DNA of 64,000 nucleotides from Paraburkholderia sp. D15 (GCF_029910215.1 NZ_CP110396.1:3274876-3338875), one strand, 5' to 3'; shown: positions 41,053 to 50,058, counted from the stretch's first letter. Made by a program: numbers and translations. The notes: a model not told the origin generated them from the sequence alone.

Positions 41053-42486
41053 TCAATCGACGGTTTTGGCCCACACTGCCTGAGCATTGGTGAACTCGCG
41101 CAAACCGAAATGCGACAGCTCGCGTCCATAGCCACTCTTCTTCACGCCGCCCACGGGAATGCGCGGATTGGAAGCGGAGAAGCCGTTGATGAAAACGCCG
41201 CCCGTTTCGAGGCGTCGCGCAATGCGCTGGGCGAGGGCGACGTCATTCGTCCACAAGCTTCCACCGAGGCCGTAGTCGCTGGTATTGGCGAGCTCGATCG
41301 CATGTTCGGCGTTTTCGGCCACGGTGATCGCGGCGACTGGTCCGAAGGTTTCTTCATCGAAGGCAGCCATGCCGGGCGTGACATCGGCGAGAACAGTCGG
41401 CGCGTAGTAGTTGCCGGCACCTTCGGTTTTCTGGCCGCCGAGCAGCAGCGTCGCGCCGGCTTCGATCGTGCGCACGACCTGATCGTGTAGTTCGTCGCGC
41501 AGATCGGTACGCGCCATCGGCCCGATCGTGCTGGACGGGTCGAGCGGATCGCCGGCCTTCACCTGAGCGGCGGCGGCGACGAACTGGCGCGTGAATTCTT
41601 CCGCGATGGGTCGTTCGAGGATAAAGCGCTTCGCCGCGAGGCAAACCTGACCGGCGTTCTGGAAGCGCGCCTCGATCGCTGCCTTGACGGCCAGTTCGAT
41701 GTTCGCGTCGGCCAGCACGATGAACGCGTCGGCGCCGCCGAGTTCGAGCAGGGTCTTCTTGAGTGCCTTGCCCGCGGTCGATGCCACCGCCGATCCTGCC
41801 CGCATGCTGCCCGTGAGCGTGACGGCCGCCACGCGGGAATCTTCGATGACGCGCGCCACGGTCTCGTTGCCGGCGTTCAGGTTCGTGAACAGTCCGACCG
41901 GAAAACCGGCGGCTTCATACGCGTCCTGCAATGCGTACGCCGAGCCCATCACGTTGGCCGCGTGCTTGAGGATAAATCCGTTGCCCGACAGCATGATCGG
42001 GCCCGACGCGCGAATCACCTGCCAGAGCGGGAAATTCCACGGCATGACCGCGAGGATGGAACCGATCGGCAGGTAGGAGACGTGCACTTCGTCGTCGCCG
42101 TCGACCGGCGCGGCTTCGTCGGCGAGGTAAGCGGGACCGTGTTCGGCGATCCAGTCGATCGTCGCGGCGCACTTTTCGATTTCGGCTCGGGCGGCGGCGA
42201 GCGTCTTGCCCATTTCAGCGGTCATCAGCGATGCCAGCGTGTCGGACCGGTCGCGCAATGTAATCGCCAGACGGCGATAGGTCGCCACGCGTTCGGTCAT
42301 CGGCGTGGCGCGCCAGAGCTGGTAGGCCGCGGCGTTGTTCGCGAGCATGGCTTCGACTTCGTCAGCGGTCTGGAATGGGTAGTGCGCGATGAACTCGCCG
42401 GTGGCGGGATTGCGCGACGTTGCGCCGACGGTGAAGGGCGTATTCGGGTTCGTCAGGACGACGTTGTTCTCAATGCTTTTGTTCAC
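41053..42486 (-). CDS. NAD(P)-dependent aldehyde dehydrogenase (succinate-semialdehyde/Sad type)
   Basis: A 477-aa aldehyde dehydrogenase. The catalytic Cys is C282 in NAGQVCLAAKRF and the general base E248 in LLELGGADAF. MPWNFPLWQVIR and TGSMRAGSAVA form the cofactor site. The N-terminal NPATGEFIAHYPFQT and the AEMGKTL helix resemble Sad/YneI-type succinate semialdehyde dehydrogenases. It lies 137 bases behind the DJ-1/PfpI gene on the same strand, probably one transcript under the TetR operator. Together they look like an aldehyde detoxification unit. The precise substrate is uncertain. Confidence 0.87.
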   Translation of the reverse strand: MNKSIENNVVLTNPNTPFTVGATSRNPATGEFIAHYPFQTADEVEAMLANNAAAYQLWRATPMTERVATYRRLAITLRDRSDTLASLMTAEMGKTLAAARAEIEKCAATIDWIAEHGPAYLADEAAPVDGDDEVHVSYLPIGSILAVMPWNFPLWQVIRASGPIMLSGNGFILKHAANVMGSAYALQDAYEAAGFPVGLFTNLNAGNETVARVIEDSRVAAVTLTGSMRAGSAVASTAGKALKKTLLELGGADAFIVLADANIELAVKAAIEARFQNAGQVCLAAKRFILERPIAEEFTRQFVAAAAQVKAGDPLDPSSTIGPMARTDLRDELHDQVVRTIEAGATLLLGGQKTEGAGNYYAPTVLADVTPGMAAFDEETFGPVAAITVAENAEHAIELANTSDYGLGGSLWTNDVALAQRIARRLETGGVFINGFSASNPRIPVGGVKKSGYGRELSHFGLREFTNAQAVWAKTVD

Positions 42487-42623
42487 GACACCACCTCGTT
42501 GGACTAGTTAGAAGCCGGCTCTGCGTACAGGGAAAACCGATTGCCTGCCTGCCGCGTATTCCACACGGAGTCGCCAGACGGCAACCCCATGCAGACAGAT
42601 CAACACTTGCTATTCGCTACCCG

Positions 42624-43313
42624 TTATTTCGCGGCGAGCGCCGGGTGCTTGATCAGAATCGCCGCGGCCGACGACGACGAAGCCGGGTTCTGCCCCGTAA
42701 TCAGCAGACCGTCGGTGACGACATGCGACGCCCAGTCTTCGCCTTTCGAATACACGCCCCCCTTGGACTTGAGTTCGTCTTCCACGAGGAACGGCACGAT
42801 ATCGGTCAGGCCGACGGCCGCTTCCTCCGAGTTGGCGAAGCCGGTCACCTTCTTGCCGTCGACCAGCGGCTTGCCATCCGTCGCCTTGACGTGGCGCAGC
42901 ACGCCCGGCGCATGGCAGACCAGCGCGGCGGGCTTGCCGGCGGCGATGAAGGCCTCGATCAGGGCGATCGAGTTGCGGTCTTCAGCGAGATCCCACAGCG
43001 GACCATGACCGCCGGGGTAGAACACCGCATCGAAATCCGCCTGTGTGATCTGGTCGAGGCGCACGGTGGCGGCCAACTGCGCGGTCGCCTCGGCGTCGAG
43101 TTCAAAACGGCGCGTCATGTCGGTCTGATTGGCCGGCTCGTTGCTCTTCGGATCGAGCGGCGGCTGGCCGCCTTTGGGCGACGCCAGCACGATCTCCACG
43201 CCGGCTTCCTTGAATGTGTAGTAGGGGGCGGCCAGTTCTTCGAGCCAGAAACCCGTCTTGAGACCCGTGTTGCCCAGTTGGTCATGCGAGGTCAGAACCA
43301 TCAATACTTTCAT
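42624..43313 (-). CDS. DJ-1/PfpI (type 1 glutamine amidotransferase-like) protein
   Basis: A 229-aa DJ-1/PfpI-superfamily protein. The nucleophile elbow AALVCHAPGVL gives C133 followed by H134, and FYPGGHGPLWDLA is the preceding conserved loop. Length and the LDPKSNEP insertion match the Hsp31-like/ThiJ subgroup, whose members act as glyoxalase III (methylglyoxal to lactate) or protein deglycase. Paired with an aldehyde dehydrogenase and controlled by a TetR repressor, a reactive-aldehyde response is likely. Its ATG is about 50 bases from the 17-bp operator. Confidence 0.85.
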   Translation of the reverse strand: MKVLMVLTSHDQLGNTGLKTGFWLEELAAPYYTFKEAGVEIVLASPKGGQPPLDPKSNEPANQTDMTRRFELDAEATAQLAATVRLDQITQADFDAVFYPGGHGPLWDLAEDRNSIALIEAFIAAGKPAALVCHAPGVLRHVKATDGKPLVDGKKVTGFANSEEAAVGLTDIVPFLVEDELKSKGGVYSKGEDWASHVVTDGLLITGQNPASSSSAAAILIKHPALAAK

Positions 43314-43363
43314 GTCGTTTCTCCGTGGTGAGTCGGTGACGCGTTGAGTAAATTATCGATCTA

Positions 43364-43380
43364 GTAGACCAGTCGTCTAC
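43364..43380. promoter_or_regulatory. TetR operator upstream of DJ-1/aldehyde dehydrogenase genes
   Basis: GTAGACCAGTCGTCTAC: 6-bp inverted arms GTAGAC/GTCTAC with a 5-base centre. An almost identical site lies upstream of the TetR-family gene at 44060-44076. It is positioned to block the leftward promoter. Confidence 0.78.
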
Positions 43381-43390
43381 AAACAGATTC

Positions 43391-43416
43391 TAAAAAAAGC
43401 ACTTCCGGAGAAGTGC
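43391..43416 (-). terminator. Rho-independent terminator of the TetR-family gene
   Basis: Read on the minus strand, a 7-bp stem (GCACTTC/GAAGTGC, 43399-43416) with a 4-base loop is followed by seven T (43392-43398). It lies 18 bases past the TetR stop codon, a textbook intrinsic terminator. Confidence 0.8.
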
Positions 43417-43434
43417 GCTTGCTGACCCGATCGG

Positions 43435-44040
43435 TCAGCGGGTGAGGTGAAGCATGTGCTTCGTCGTTTTCATCGCGGTGTCGAAAGGCTTCATGTTGCG
43501 AACGATCTTCACCATGATGCTGGCGCCCAACCACAACTGATACAGGCTCTGCGCGACGCTCTGCCGATCGCCGTCGATCGAAAGCGATCCTTCGGCCACA
43601 CCGACCTCGATCGCATGCGCGAGCCGGCTAACGATTCCCGCCGTGCCGCGCTTCAGCGTGGCACGCATCGCTTCCGACATGTCCGCCACCTCGGCGCCCA
43701 GTTTGACCGCCAGACATTTGCCCTGACAGTCTTCGAACGACTGGGTTTCCTGCCAGATCCGGAAGTAGTTCAGCAACCGCTGCGCCATGTTCAGATCAGG
43801 TTGAGCCAGCGTCTGGTCGATGTCGGCCAGATACTCCTCGAAGTAGCTTTCGAGCAGCGCCACGCCGAACGCATCTTTCGAACCGAAGTAGTGGTAGAAC
43901 GATCCCTTCGGCACACCGGCCTCCGAGAGAATTTCATTCAGGCCAACGGCGGAAAAGCCCTTGGCGCCGATCAGCCGTTGACCCACGGCGATGATGTTCT
44001 CGCGGACGTCGGTAGTTTGAGCGGTGTTTGCGGTAGCCAT
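43435..44040 (-). CDS. TetR/AcrR-family repressor
   Basis: A 201-aa TetR regulator with the N-terminal HTH (ENIIAVGQRLIGAKGFSAVGLNEILSEAGVPKGSFYHYFGSKD, about 14-56) and a C-terminal domain of the TetR_C_16/NemR-like type including an SFEDCQGKC pair of cysteines. Cysteines at this place suggest thiol-based sensing of electrophiles, as in NemR. The ATG at 44040 matches family length; the longer frame would cover its own operator. It precedes a terminator and the DJ-1 gene. Matching palindromes before both genes indicate autoregulation plus control of the detoxification genes. Confidence 0.87.
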   Translation of the reverse strand: MATANTAQTTDVRENIIAVGQRLIGAKGFSAVGLNEILSEAGVPKGSFYHYFGSKDAFGVALLESYFEEYLADIDQTLAQPDLNMAQRLLNYFRIWQETQSFEDCQGKCLAVKLGAEVADMSEAMRATLKRGTAGIVSRLAHAIEVGVAEGSLSIDGDRQSVAQSLYQLWLGASIMVKIVRNMKPFDTAMKTTKHMLHLTR

Positions 44041-44059
44041 GGACGGACTATAGCTCACA

Positions 44060-44076
44060 GTAGACCGGTCGTCTAC
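44060..44076. promoter_or_regulatory. TetR operator, autoregulatory copy
   Basis: GTAGACCGGTCGTCTAC lies 20 bases upstream of the TetR ATG. It differs from the site at 43364-43380 at one base only, in the centre. It also lies within the divergent region shared with the LysR gene at 44151. Confidence 0.78.
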
Positions 44077-44150
44077 TAAAAATTTTCTAAGATCGATCGA
44101 TACGGTGCGACCTTTGCCGCCCGTATTGGACACGAGACCTTGACCCTGAC

Positions 44151-45068
44151 ATGAAACCCGATACGCCCGCGATTTCCGACCGTACCTTGAGCTACCTCGT
44201 CGCCCTGGCCACGCATGGCGGAATGCGGCAGGCGGCGCAATCGCTAGGGGTGAACGTGTCGACCATCAGCCGTCAACTGGCTGCCGTCGAAAGGGAACTC
44301 AAGCTCTCGCTGCTGACTCGCCACGGCCGCAATACCGTACTGACGGAGGTCGGTTCCGCGTTCGTCGAGTACAGCAACGAAAAGGAAAAGCTGGGGCAGA
44401 AGCTCAAGGCCCAGCTCGACGAGTATCGGTTCATGCGTCGTGGACACGTCACTCTCGGCGCCGGTGCGGGCATCGTGACGCATCTGATTGCGGGGTCGTT
44501 GAAACGGTTCAGCATCAAGTATCCCGAGATCAGAGTGGAAATTCGCAGCGGCCCGCAAGCGAAGCTCGTACAAATGGTCAGGGACGACATCGTGGATATC
44601 TGCATCTATAACGGCGCGTCCCTCGACCCCATCCTCAACTCGCGCCTTTTCCGGAGCGAGCCGCTGTGCGTGGTGGTCTCGACGCAGCACAAACTGGCAA
44701 GACGTGCCACGGTGCGGATCGAGGACATCCTGATGGAACGGCTTATCTTCTTGCCGGATAATTTCGCCGCTCAAATTTACGTCGATGAGATGCTGCGCGA
44801 GACGGGCGTCGACGTGTCGCCGGCCTATCGCGTCGACCGGTTCGAATCGGCGCTTTCCCTGGCGGCGGAAAACCTCGGCATCGCGTTCTCGTCGCCTGTT
44901 GGTGCGGCCGATAAGACGGCGACTGGCCGGGTTGTCGCCATTCCCATCGATCATCCGATCGCGCAGAAAGTCGACCACTACATTGCAACGCGGCTTGGCC
45001 GCAAGCTGATTCCCGCGGCCAATTACCTGTGGCGAGACATCATTCGTAGCGCGTCTTCCTCGCTATAG
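44151..45068 (+). CDS. LysR-family regulator
   Basis: A 305-aa LysR-type regulator. The wHTH is SYLVALATHGGMRQAAQSLGVNVSTISRQLAAVERELKLSLLTRHGRNTVLTEVG (about 12-66), followed by a coiled linker (EYSNEKEKLGQKLKAQLDEYR) and the periplasmic-binding-protein-like effector domain. It starts 110 bases from the TetR-family gene in the opposite direction. Its target is not obvious; the downstream secreted lipase gene on the same strand, 220 bases on, is the nearest candidate. Confidence 0.85.
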   Translation: MKPDTPAISDRTLSYLVALATHGGMRQAAQSLGVNVSTISRQLAAVERELKLSLLTRHGRNTVLTEVGSAFVEYSNEKEKLGQKLKAQLDEYRFMRRGHVTLGAGAGIVTHLIAGSLKRFSIKYPEIRVEIRSGPQAKLVQMVRDDIVDICIYNGASLDPILNSRLFRSEPLCVVVSTQHKLARRATVRIEDILMERLIFLPDNFAAQIYVDEMLRETGVDVSPAYRVDRFESALSLAAENLGIAFSSPVGAADKTATGRVVAIPIDHPIAQKVDHYIATRLGRKLIPAANYLWRDIIRSASSSL

Positions 45069-45092
45069 CTGATCGAGCAAGCCATATGGTTC

Positions 45093-45111
45093 TGTTGCAT
45101 TGCATGCAACA
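45093..45111. promoter_or_regulatory. Perfect inverted repeat upstream of secreted lipase gene
   Basis: TGTTGCAT and ATGCAACA flank a TGC centre (8-bp arms). It lies 24 bases past the LysR stop and 178 bases before the lipase ATG. The GTTGCAT/ATGCAAC half-sites are those of the PadR operators at 19865-19926 but in the reverse arrangement. It could be an operator or a weak hairpin. Confidence 0.5.
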
Positions 45112-45288
45112 TTCGCGTAGCGCCTCGATGCTGGATTCCGCACGACACCTGGACCATACTGCTCCAGATGTTGGACACGAGAAAATAGATCACACATCGC
45201 AATCGGGCTCATCACGCAATTGATTCCCGAAAGATTGTCTTTGCGCATTCCTCTCGCCCTGGCGCGATCCAATCAAGGAAAGAACCTG

Positions 45289-46518
45289 ATGTTCAATGCA
45301 AAACTCAGCGCACTGTTCATGCCCGTCATCGCCGTGGTTATCGGCACATCGGCGGTAGTCGCCGCACCGTTGCCGGTCACTGGCGATGGTGGCGTTCCCG
45401 CGTTTTACACGTGGCAGGAGACGGTTCCGGCGACGCCCGGCCAGATGCTGCGCACCGAACCGTTGACGCCGCAACAGAGCCTCACCGAGGCCGGCCAGAA
45501 TATCCGGATCCTGTACACATCCACCGACGGTATCGACAAACACACGCCGATCGTCGTGTCCGGCGCGCTGTTTTTGCCGAAAGGGACACCGCCACAAGGC
45601 GGCTGGCCGTTGATGGCATGGGCGCACGGTACGGTCGGTAGCGCCGATGTCTGCGCACCGTCGTTCACGAGCCGCAGCGAACGCGACAGCCGCTATCTGA
45701 ACTACTGGCTCGCGCAGGGCTACGCTGTTGTCGCGACTGACTATCAAGGTCTCGGCACACCCGGTCTGCATCCTTATGGACTCACGCGTCCGCTCGCGTA
45801 CGGCGTGCTCGACAGTATCCGTGCGGTCGCACATGACGGTTTCAACCTGTCGTCCCGCGTGGTCGTATTCGGGCAGTCTCAAGGCGGTCGCGCGGCCTTC
45901 GCGACGGCCGTCTATGCAAAGACCTACGCGCCCGAGCTGAACATCGTCGGCGTGGTCGCGACCGGCACGCCGTACGCGGCGGTTCACGAAACGGCCGACG
46001 ACGAGGAGCGGGCGAAAGCACACCGGTCAGTCGTTCCCACCTTTGGTTACGACATGCTGCGACTCAGCACGGCAACGCTGCTCGATCCTTCGTTCGTGCC
46101 CGCCGACTACCTGACCGAGCGCGCGATGCCCGCGTTCGAAACCAGTCAGCACGAATGCCTGCACGCCATCGAGCAGAGGATCGTTGCGGACAAGCTCACG
46201 TTCGACGACAGCTTCAAGCGCTCGCCGAAGCCGATGCTCGCGAAGATCAGCCGCGAGGCGGCGTATCCAACGTTGAAGTCGGATATTCCGATCTTCGTTG
46301 GAACCGGCGGCAAGGATCGCGATGTCTTTGTGCCGGGACAGGTTGCGCTTGTGACGGACGCATGCAAGGCGGGGGACCGGATCGAATGGCATCTGTATCC
46401 CGAACTCGACCATTCGGCGACCGTCAACGGTTCGCTTCCTGACTCCACGACGTTTGTCGCGAAGGCGTTTTCGGGTGAGCGTATTGGTGGGAATTGCGGG
46501 TCTTTGCCGAAGCATTAG
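45289..46518 (+). CDS. Secreted lipase/esterase (LIP family, alpha/beta hydrolase)
   Basis: A 409-aa exported alpha/beta hydrolase. The signal peptide ends near residue 26 (FMPVIAVVIGTSAVVAA). The mature enzyme shows WAHGTVGSADVCAPS for the oxyanion loop, the nucleophile S197 in VVFGQSQGGRAAF, and a C-terminal LDHSATVN histidine. Paired cysteines (CAPS, QHECLH, TDACKAG, GNCGS) suit a periplasmic or secreted enzyme. This matches the secretory lipase family (PF03583). AAGGAAAG upstream supports the ATG at 45289; the longer frame has no signal peptide. Substrates are probably acyl esters. Confidence 0.85.
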   Translation: MFNAKLSALFMPVIAVVIGTSAVVAAPLPVTGDGGVPAFYTWQETVPATPGQMLRTEPLTPQQSLTEAGQNIRILYTSTDGIDKHTPIVVSGALFLPKGTPPQGGWPLMAWAHGTVGSADVCAPSFTSRSERDSRYLNYWLAQGYAVVATDYQGLGTPGLHPYGLTRPLAYGVLDSIRAVAHDGFNLSSRVVVFGQSQGGRAAFATAVYAKTYAPELNIVGVVATGTPYAAVHETADDEERAKAHRSVVPTFGYDMLRLSTATLLDPSFVPADYLTERAMPAFETSQHECLHAIEQRIVADKLTFDDSFKRSPKPMLAKISREAAYPTLKSDIPIFVGTGGKDRDVFVPGQVALVTDACKAGDRIEWHLYPELDHSATVNGSLPDSTTFVAKAFSGERIGGNCGSLPKH

Positions 46519-46616
46519 AAGCATGATTTGCTGAAGCCGGTCGTAGAGCACGCAGGGAAGGGCAGCCCGCTATACTCGCGGCGACATCAACAACGACGGG
46601 GTTGCGGACAATGGCT

Positions 46617-47537
46617 TTACGTCATCTCCGCTTCTTCCCGCACAGACCACTCACGCACCCTGATCACCGCGTCGGCGAAAGCTTCTGGTGCTTCCTGCGG
46701 AAGGTTGTGCCCCGCGTCGACAACGCGATGTTCATGCCGCCCGACGAACATGGATGAGTGCCCAGCGGTTCCACCAGGTTTGAGCGGATCCGCCGTACCG
46801 TCGATAGTCACCGTCGGCACCTTCACCGCGGGTCTTTGTGCAATGCGATCTTCGAGCGACTGCAGTGTGGGATCTCCCGCCTCCAGTCCGACCAGGTTGC
46901 GGTAGCAGTGGATCACGATCGCCACGAAATCCGGGTTATCGAAAGAGGTCGCGGACTGGGCGAAAGTCGCTTCATCGAATTGCCAGCCCGGTGACCATTC
47001 GTTCCACAATATCCGGCACAGGTCGCGACGATGTTCTCGCAGGCACTCACGTCCGCGCTCGGTCTGGAAAAGATGCTGGTACCAGATGACGCGCTCGAGC
47101 GACGGCGCGACGCAATGTTGCTGTTGACTCACATCTATCACGTCGTAGCCTGCGTATGACACGAGGCCACTCGTTCGTTCCGGCCACAAAACCGCAGCCA
47201 CGCAGGACGCGTTGCCACCCCAGTCGAAACCTCCGAGGATCGGACGTTGCAGGCCGAGTGCGTCGGCGAGCTGGACGATGTCGCGTCCGCGGGCAGCCTG
47301 TTGGCCACTTCGCATGCAATCATCGGAGACAAAACGCGTTGGACCAAATCCGCGCGCATAGGGAGCAATGACCCTTGCGCCTGCCCGCACCAGAATGGTT
47401 GCGGCGTCATCGAATGAATGCACGTCGTAGGGGAAGCCGTGCGACAGGATGACCGGCCATCCACCGGGTGATCCATGCTCGATGTAACCGATCCGCAAGA
47501 CGCCGGTCTCGATGCTCTTTATCGCACGCTCAATCAT
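46617..47537 (-). CDS. Alpha/beta hydrolase with Asp nucleophile (epoxide hydrolase/dehalogenase-like)
   Basis: A 306-aa alpha/beta hydrolase. The oxyanion motif SHGFPYDVHSF (32-42), nucleophile elbow GGFDWGG with D105, and final DAGHNLPQEAPEAF histidine indicate the Asp-nucleophile branch (epoxide hydrolase, haloalkane or fluoroacetate dehalogenase). The start at 47537 overlaps the upstream epoxide-hydrolase gene by 8 bases, so the two are translationally coupled. It may act on the diol or a related substrate after the first enzyme. The exact reaction is unresolved. Confidence 0.8.
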   Translation of the reverse strand: MIERAIKSIETGVLRIGYIEHGSPGGWPVILSHGFPYDVHSFDDAATILVRAGARVIAPYARGFGPTRFVSDDCMRSGQQAARGRDIVQLADALGLQRPILGGFDWGGNASCVAAVLWPERTSGLVSYAGYDVIDVSQQQHCVAPSLERVIWYQHLFQTERGRECLREHRRDLCRILWNEWSPGWQFDEATFAQSATSFDNPDFVAIVIHCYRNLVGLEAGDPTLQSLEDRIAQRPAVKVPTVTIDGTADPLKPGGTAGHSSMFVGRHEHRVVDAGHNLPQEAPEAFADAVIRVREWSVREEAEMT

Positions 47538-48687
47538 GAAACACCCTCCCGCGGTATTGTTCCGTGACGGTGGAGACAAAGTCACGCAGATCGGCCAGCA
47601 TCGCGCCGGGCTGCTCCATGGCGGCGAAGTGTCCACCGGATGACATCTCGCTCCAATGAACGACGTGATAGGTCTTCTCGGCGAACGAGCGCGGTGGTGG
47701 CGGAAACACTGGATCGGGGAATGCCGCGACGCCGACGGGCACCCGGATACGTGCCCCTGCCGGAAAAACCTGCGAGCCTTCCAGCCGCTTGCCGTGATAG
47801 ATCCACGTCGCCGTCACGACCGACGATGACGCGATATAGAGCATGATATTGGTGAGCATCTGCTCTTCCGAAAACTTGCTCCAGATGTCGGGACTGCCAT
47901 TGGCCGTTGTCGGTAGATCGGCCCACCTGCCAAACTTTTCGAGTATCCAGCCGGCCACGCCGACAGGACTGTCGGCCATCGCCACGCCCAGCGTCTGGGG
48001 GCGGGTTTCCTGCTCATGGCTGTATCCGCTCTCCCAATCGAAGATTGCGTCCCGTCGCGCTACGAAGGCCTTTTCCTCGGGGGTAGTCGGTACAACATCC
48101 TCGGCAAGGAGATTGACCATGTTGAGGTGGATGCCGAGCAACGCGTCGGGTCGATCGTACGCCATCCAGCCCGCGATGCCGTGTCCCCAGTCTCCACCCT
48201 GAACGAAGTAACGCGACTGTCCAAACAGTCGAACCATCAGTCCTTGCATGAGCTCGGCAGCCCGACGCGGGCCGATCACGCCGGTGACCGGTTTGGAGAA
48301 GGCGAAGCCCGGCAGCGAGGGAACGATGACATCGTGTCCATCGGCGGCGAGCGGTCCCCAAAGCCGTTCAAACTCGAGAAACGAGCCGGGCCAGCCGTGG
48401 AGAAGAAGAATCGGTGGCCTTGCACCATTCCCACGAAAGTGAAGGAAGTGAATGCACTCGCCGTCGATATCGATCGTGAAGTGGGGGAGTTGATTGAGGT
48501 CTCGCTCGACCTGTCGCCAGTCGAACGTTTTTTCCCAGTAAGTGACGAGACGCTTGAGGTCGTCGAGACCTACGCCTGATTTCCAGCCGCCTGTATCGGG
48601 CAACTGGCCCCAGTCATAGGCTTTGACCTTTGCCTCGATGGTTGCAAGACGCTCTTCCGGTAAGTGGATCGTGTAACGAGAGGCCAT
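47530..48687 (-). CDS. Epoxide hydrolase (microsomal-type, EHN domain)
   Basis: A 385-aa epoxide hydrolase converting epoxides to diols. An N-terminal EHN domain (about 1-110, with DWRQVERDLNQLPHFTIDIDG) precedes the alpha/beta core: LLLHGWPGSFLEF (95-107), nucleophile D166 in QGGDWGHGIAG, and the C-terminal GGHFAAMEQP histidine. Length is right for the bacterial microsomal-EH family; no membrane anchor. It is first of a two-gene operon divergent from a LysR regulator 189 bases away, which probably controls it. Confidence 0.88.
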   Translation of the reverse strand: MASRYTIHLPEERLATIEAKVKAYDWGQLPDTGGWKSGVGLDDLKRLVTYWEKTFDWRQVERDLNQLPHFTIDIDGECIHFLHFRGNGARPPILLLHGWPGSFLEFERLWGPLAADGHDVIVPSLPGFAFSKPVTGVIGPRRAAELMQGLMVRLFGQSRYFVQGGDWGHGIAGWMAYDRPDALLGIHLNMVNLLAEDVVPTTPEEKAFVARRDAIFDWESGYSHEQETRPQTLGVAMADSPVGVAGWILEKFGRWADLPTTANGSPDIWSKFSEEQMLTNIMLYIASSSVVTATWIYHGKRLEGSQVFPAGARIRVPVGVAAFPDPVFPPPPRSFAEKTYHVVHWSEMSSGGHFAAMEQPGAMLADLRDFVSTVTEQYRGRVFHD

Positions 48688-48876
48688 GAATATCCTTTGA
48701 GAAGGCCGCGTGACCGACGCGCGCCAATGACGCCGTTGTCCGCAAGTCCGGTTCCCGGTACCGGAGGTTGACTTTCCTCATTGCATTGTTTTACGCAATA
48801 CTAGGCGCTCGGTAGCTACACGTGTATCCCCTCAATCCGCCAAATACTTTTGCGTTGCACGCACAAGCGAGTTCTT

Positions 48877-49764
48877 ATGGATATTGCCGGCGACCTTGAA
48901 ATCTTTACGTTGGTGGCTGAAACCCGCAGCTTTTCAGCGGCAGGTCGCCATCTCAATCTCGCACCGTCTTCGATCGCGCGCATAGTCGATCGCATCGAAG
49001 CGCGCCTGGGCGTTCGCTTGCTGCTACGAACAACCCGAGCGCTGACCGTGACGGCGGAAGGCGCAACTTATCTGTCGTCGGCCCGGCGGATTCTTGCCGA
49101 TCTCAAGGAAACCGAACAACTGATCACGGACCAGAGTTCGCCGAGAGGGCGCCTTCGGGTAAGCGGGTCGATCGTGTATGGAAAAACTTTTCTCGTGCCG
49201 CTTCTGGGCGACTTCATTCAAAGGTATCCGGGGATCCTCGTCGACATCAGCCTTACCGACACTGTCGTGGACATTGCCGCGGGCCAGGCCGACGTTGCTT
49301 TGCGGGTAGGCCCGCTTCCCGACGGCCCGCTGACTGCACGCAAACTGGGCGAGACGCACAAGGTCATCGTCGCGTCTCCTGGGTATCTGGCTCGGCGCGG
49401 GACACCTTCGATACCGGAGGACCTGATCGACCACGACTGCATCAATTTCAACTTCAAACGCGCGACGTCTGGCTGGCCGTTTCGCAAGGATGGCGATGAC
49501 TATTCGCTGTTGGTCAAGGGCAGCGTGCAGACCAATAACGGCGACACTCAGGCTCAGCTCGCCGTGGAAGGAATCGGTATAGCGCGCGTATGCGCTGAGA
49601 CGGTCGATCGACAGATTGAGGCCGGCCATCTGGTTCCGCTATTGGAGGCGTTTAATCCGGGCGATGGCGAGGAGATTCATGCCGTGTTCGTCGGCGGTGC
49701 GCACATGCCGGCGCGTGTGCGGTGCTTTGTCGATTACCTGGTGTCGGCTTTTGCTGCCCGATAA
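48877..49764 (+). CDS. LysR-family regulator divergent from epoxide hydrolases
   Basis: A 295-aa LysR-type regulator of the DmlR/PecT-like group. The wHTH is LEIFTLVAETRSFSAAGRHLNLAPSSIARIVDRIEARLGVRLLLRTTRALTVTAEG (about 6-60). ATG 48877 is the usual family start (MDIAGDLEIF); a frame nine codons longer lacks support. It is divergent from the two-gene hydrolase operon, so repression or activation of it is likely. The 189-base shared promoter region is AT-richer near 48785-48830. Nothing lies immediately downstream on the same strand. Confidence 0.86.
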   Translation: MDIAGDLEIFTLVAETRSFSAAGRHLNLAPSSIARIVDRIEARLGVRLLLRTTRALTVTAEGATYLSSARRILADLKETEQLITDQSSPRGRLRVSGSIVYGKTFLVPLLGDFIQRYPGILVDISLTDTVVDIAAGQADVALRVGPLPDGPLTARKLGETHKVIVASPGYLARRGTPSIPEDLIDHDCINFNFKRATSGWPFRKDGDDYSLLVKGSVQTNNGDTQAQLAVEGIGIARVCAETVDRQIEAGHLVPLLEAFNPGDGEEIHAVFVGGAHMPARVRCFVDYLVSAFAAR

Positions 49765-50058
49765 CTGGGCGGTCGACGGGCGGTGTCGGGTGGGAATGCT
49801 GGTCGCTGGGAAGCGGACGTTTGAACATGGCTAAAAGCGGACATTACAACTTAGCCACTACAATTCAAAATTGTTGCTAATTTATATTATGTTAAATCAA
49901 ACAATAACCCGCTCAAGTCCCTAAACCCCCGATCCCCGCCACCCATCCGCGCCCATTCCTGCTCGTTGCGGACACGCCCACCGTTTGCCGCCACAACCTC
50001 GAAGAGTCGGATGAACTCCGTTTCACGGCTCACCCGACTGCATGTGCCGATATCCCGA
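49765..50058. other. Intergenic region with an insertion-sequence-like relic
   Basis: Nearly 300 bases between the convergent LysR and DoxX stops. It contains two close copies of an AAGCGGAC(G/A)TT motif (49811-49821 and 49836-49846) and an AT-rich tract at 49860-49910. No gene is credible. The motif resembles termini of some transposable elements but no transposase is present. Confidence 0.4.

Noticed and set aside
49811-49910. Insertion sequence in the gap before DoxX
   Set aside because: Only short repeated motifs are present; no transposase fragment or clear terminal inverted repeats with target duplication.
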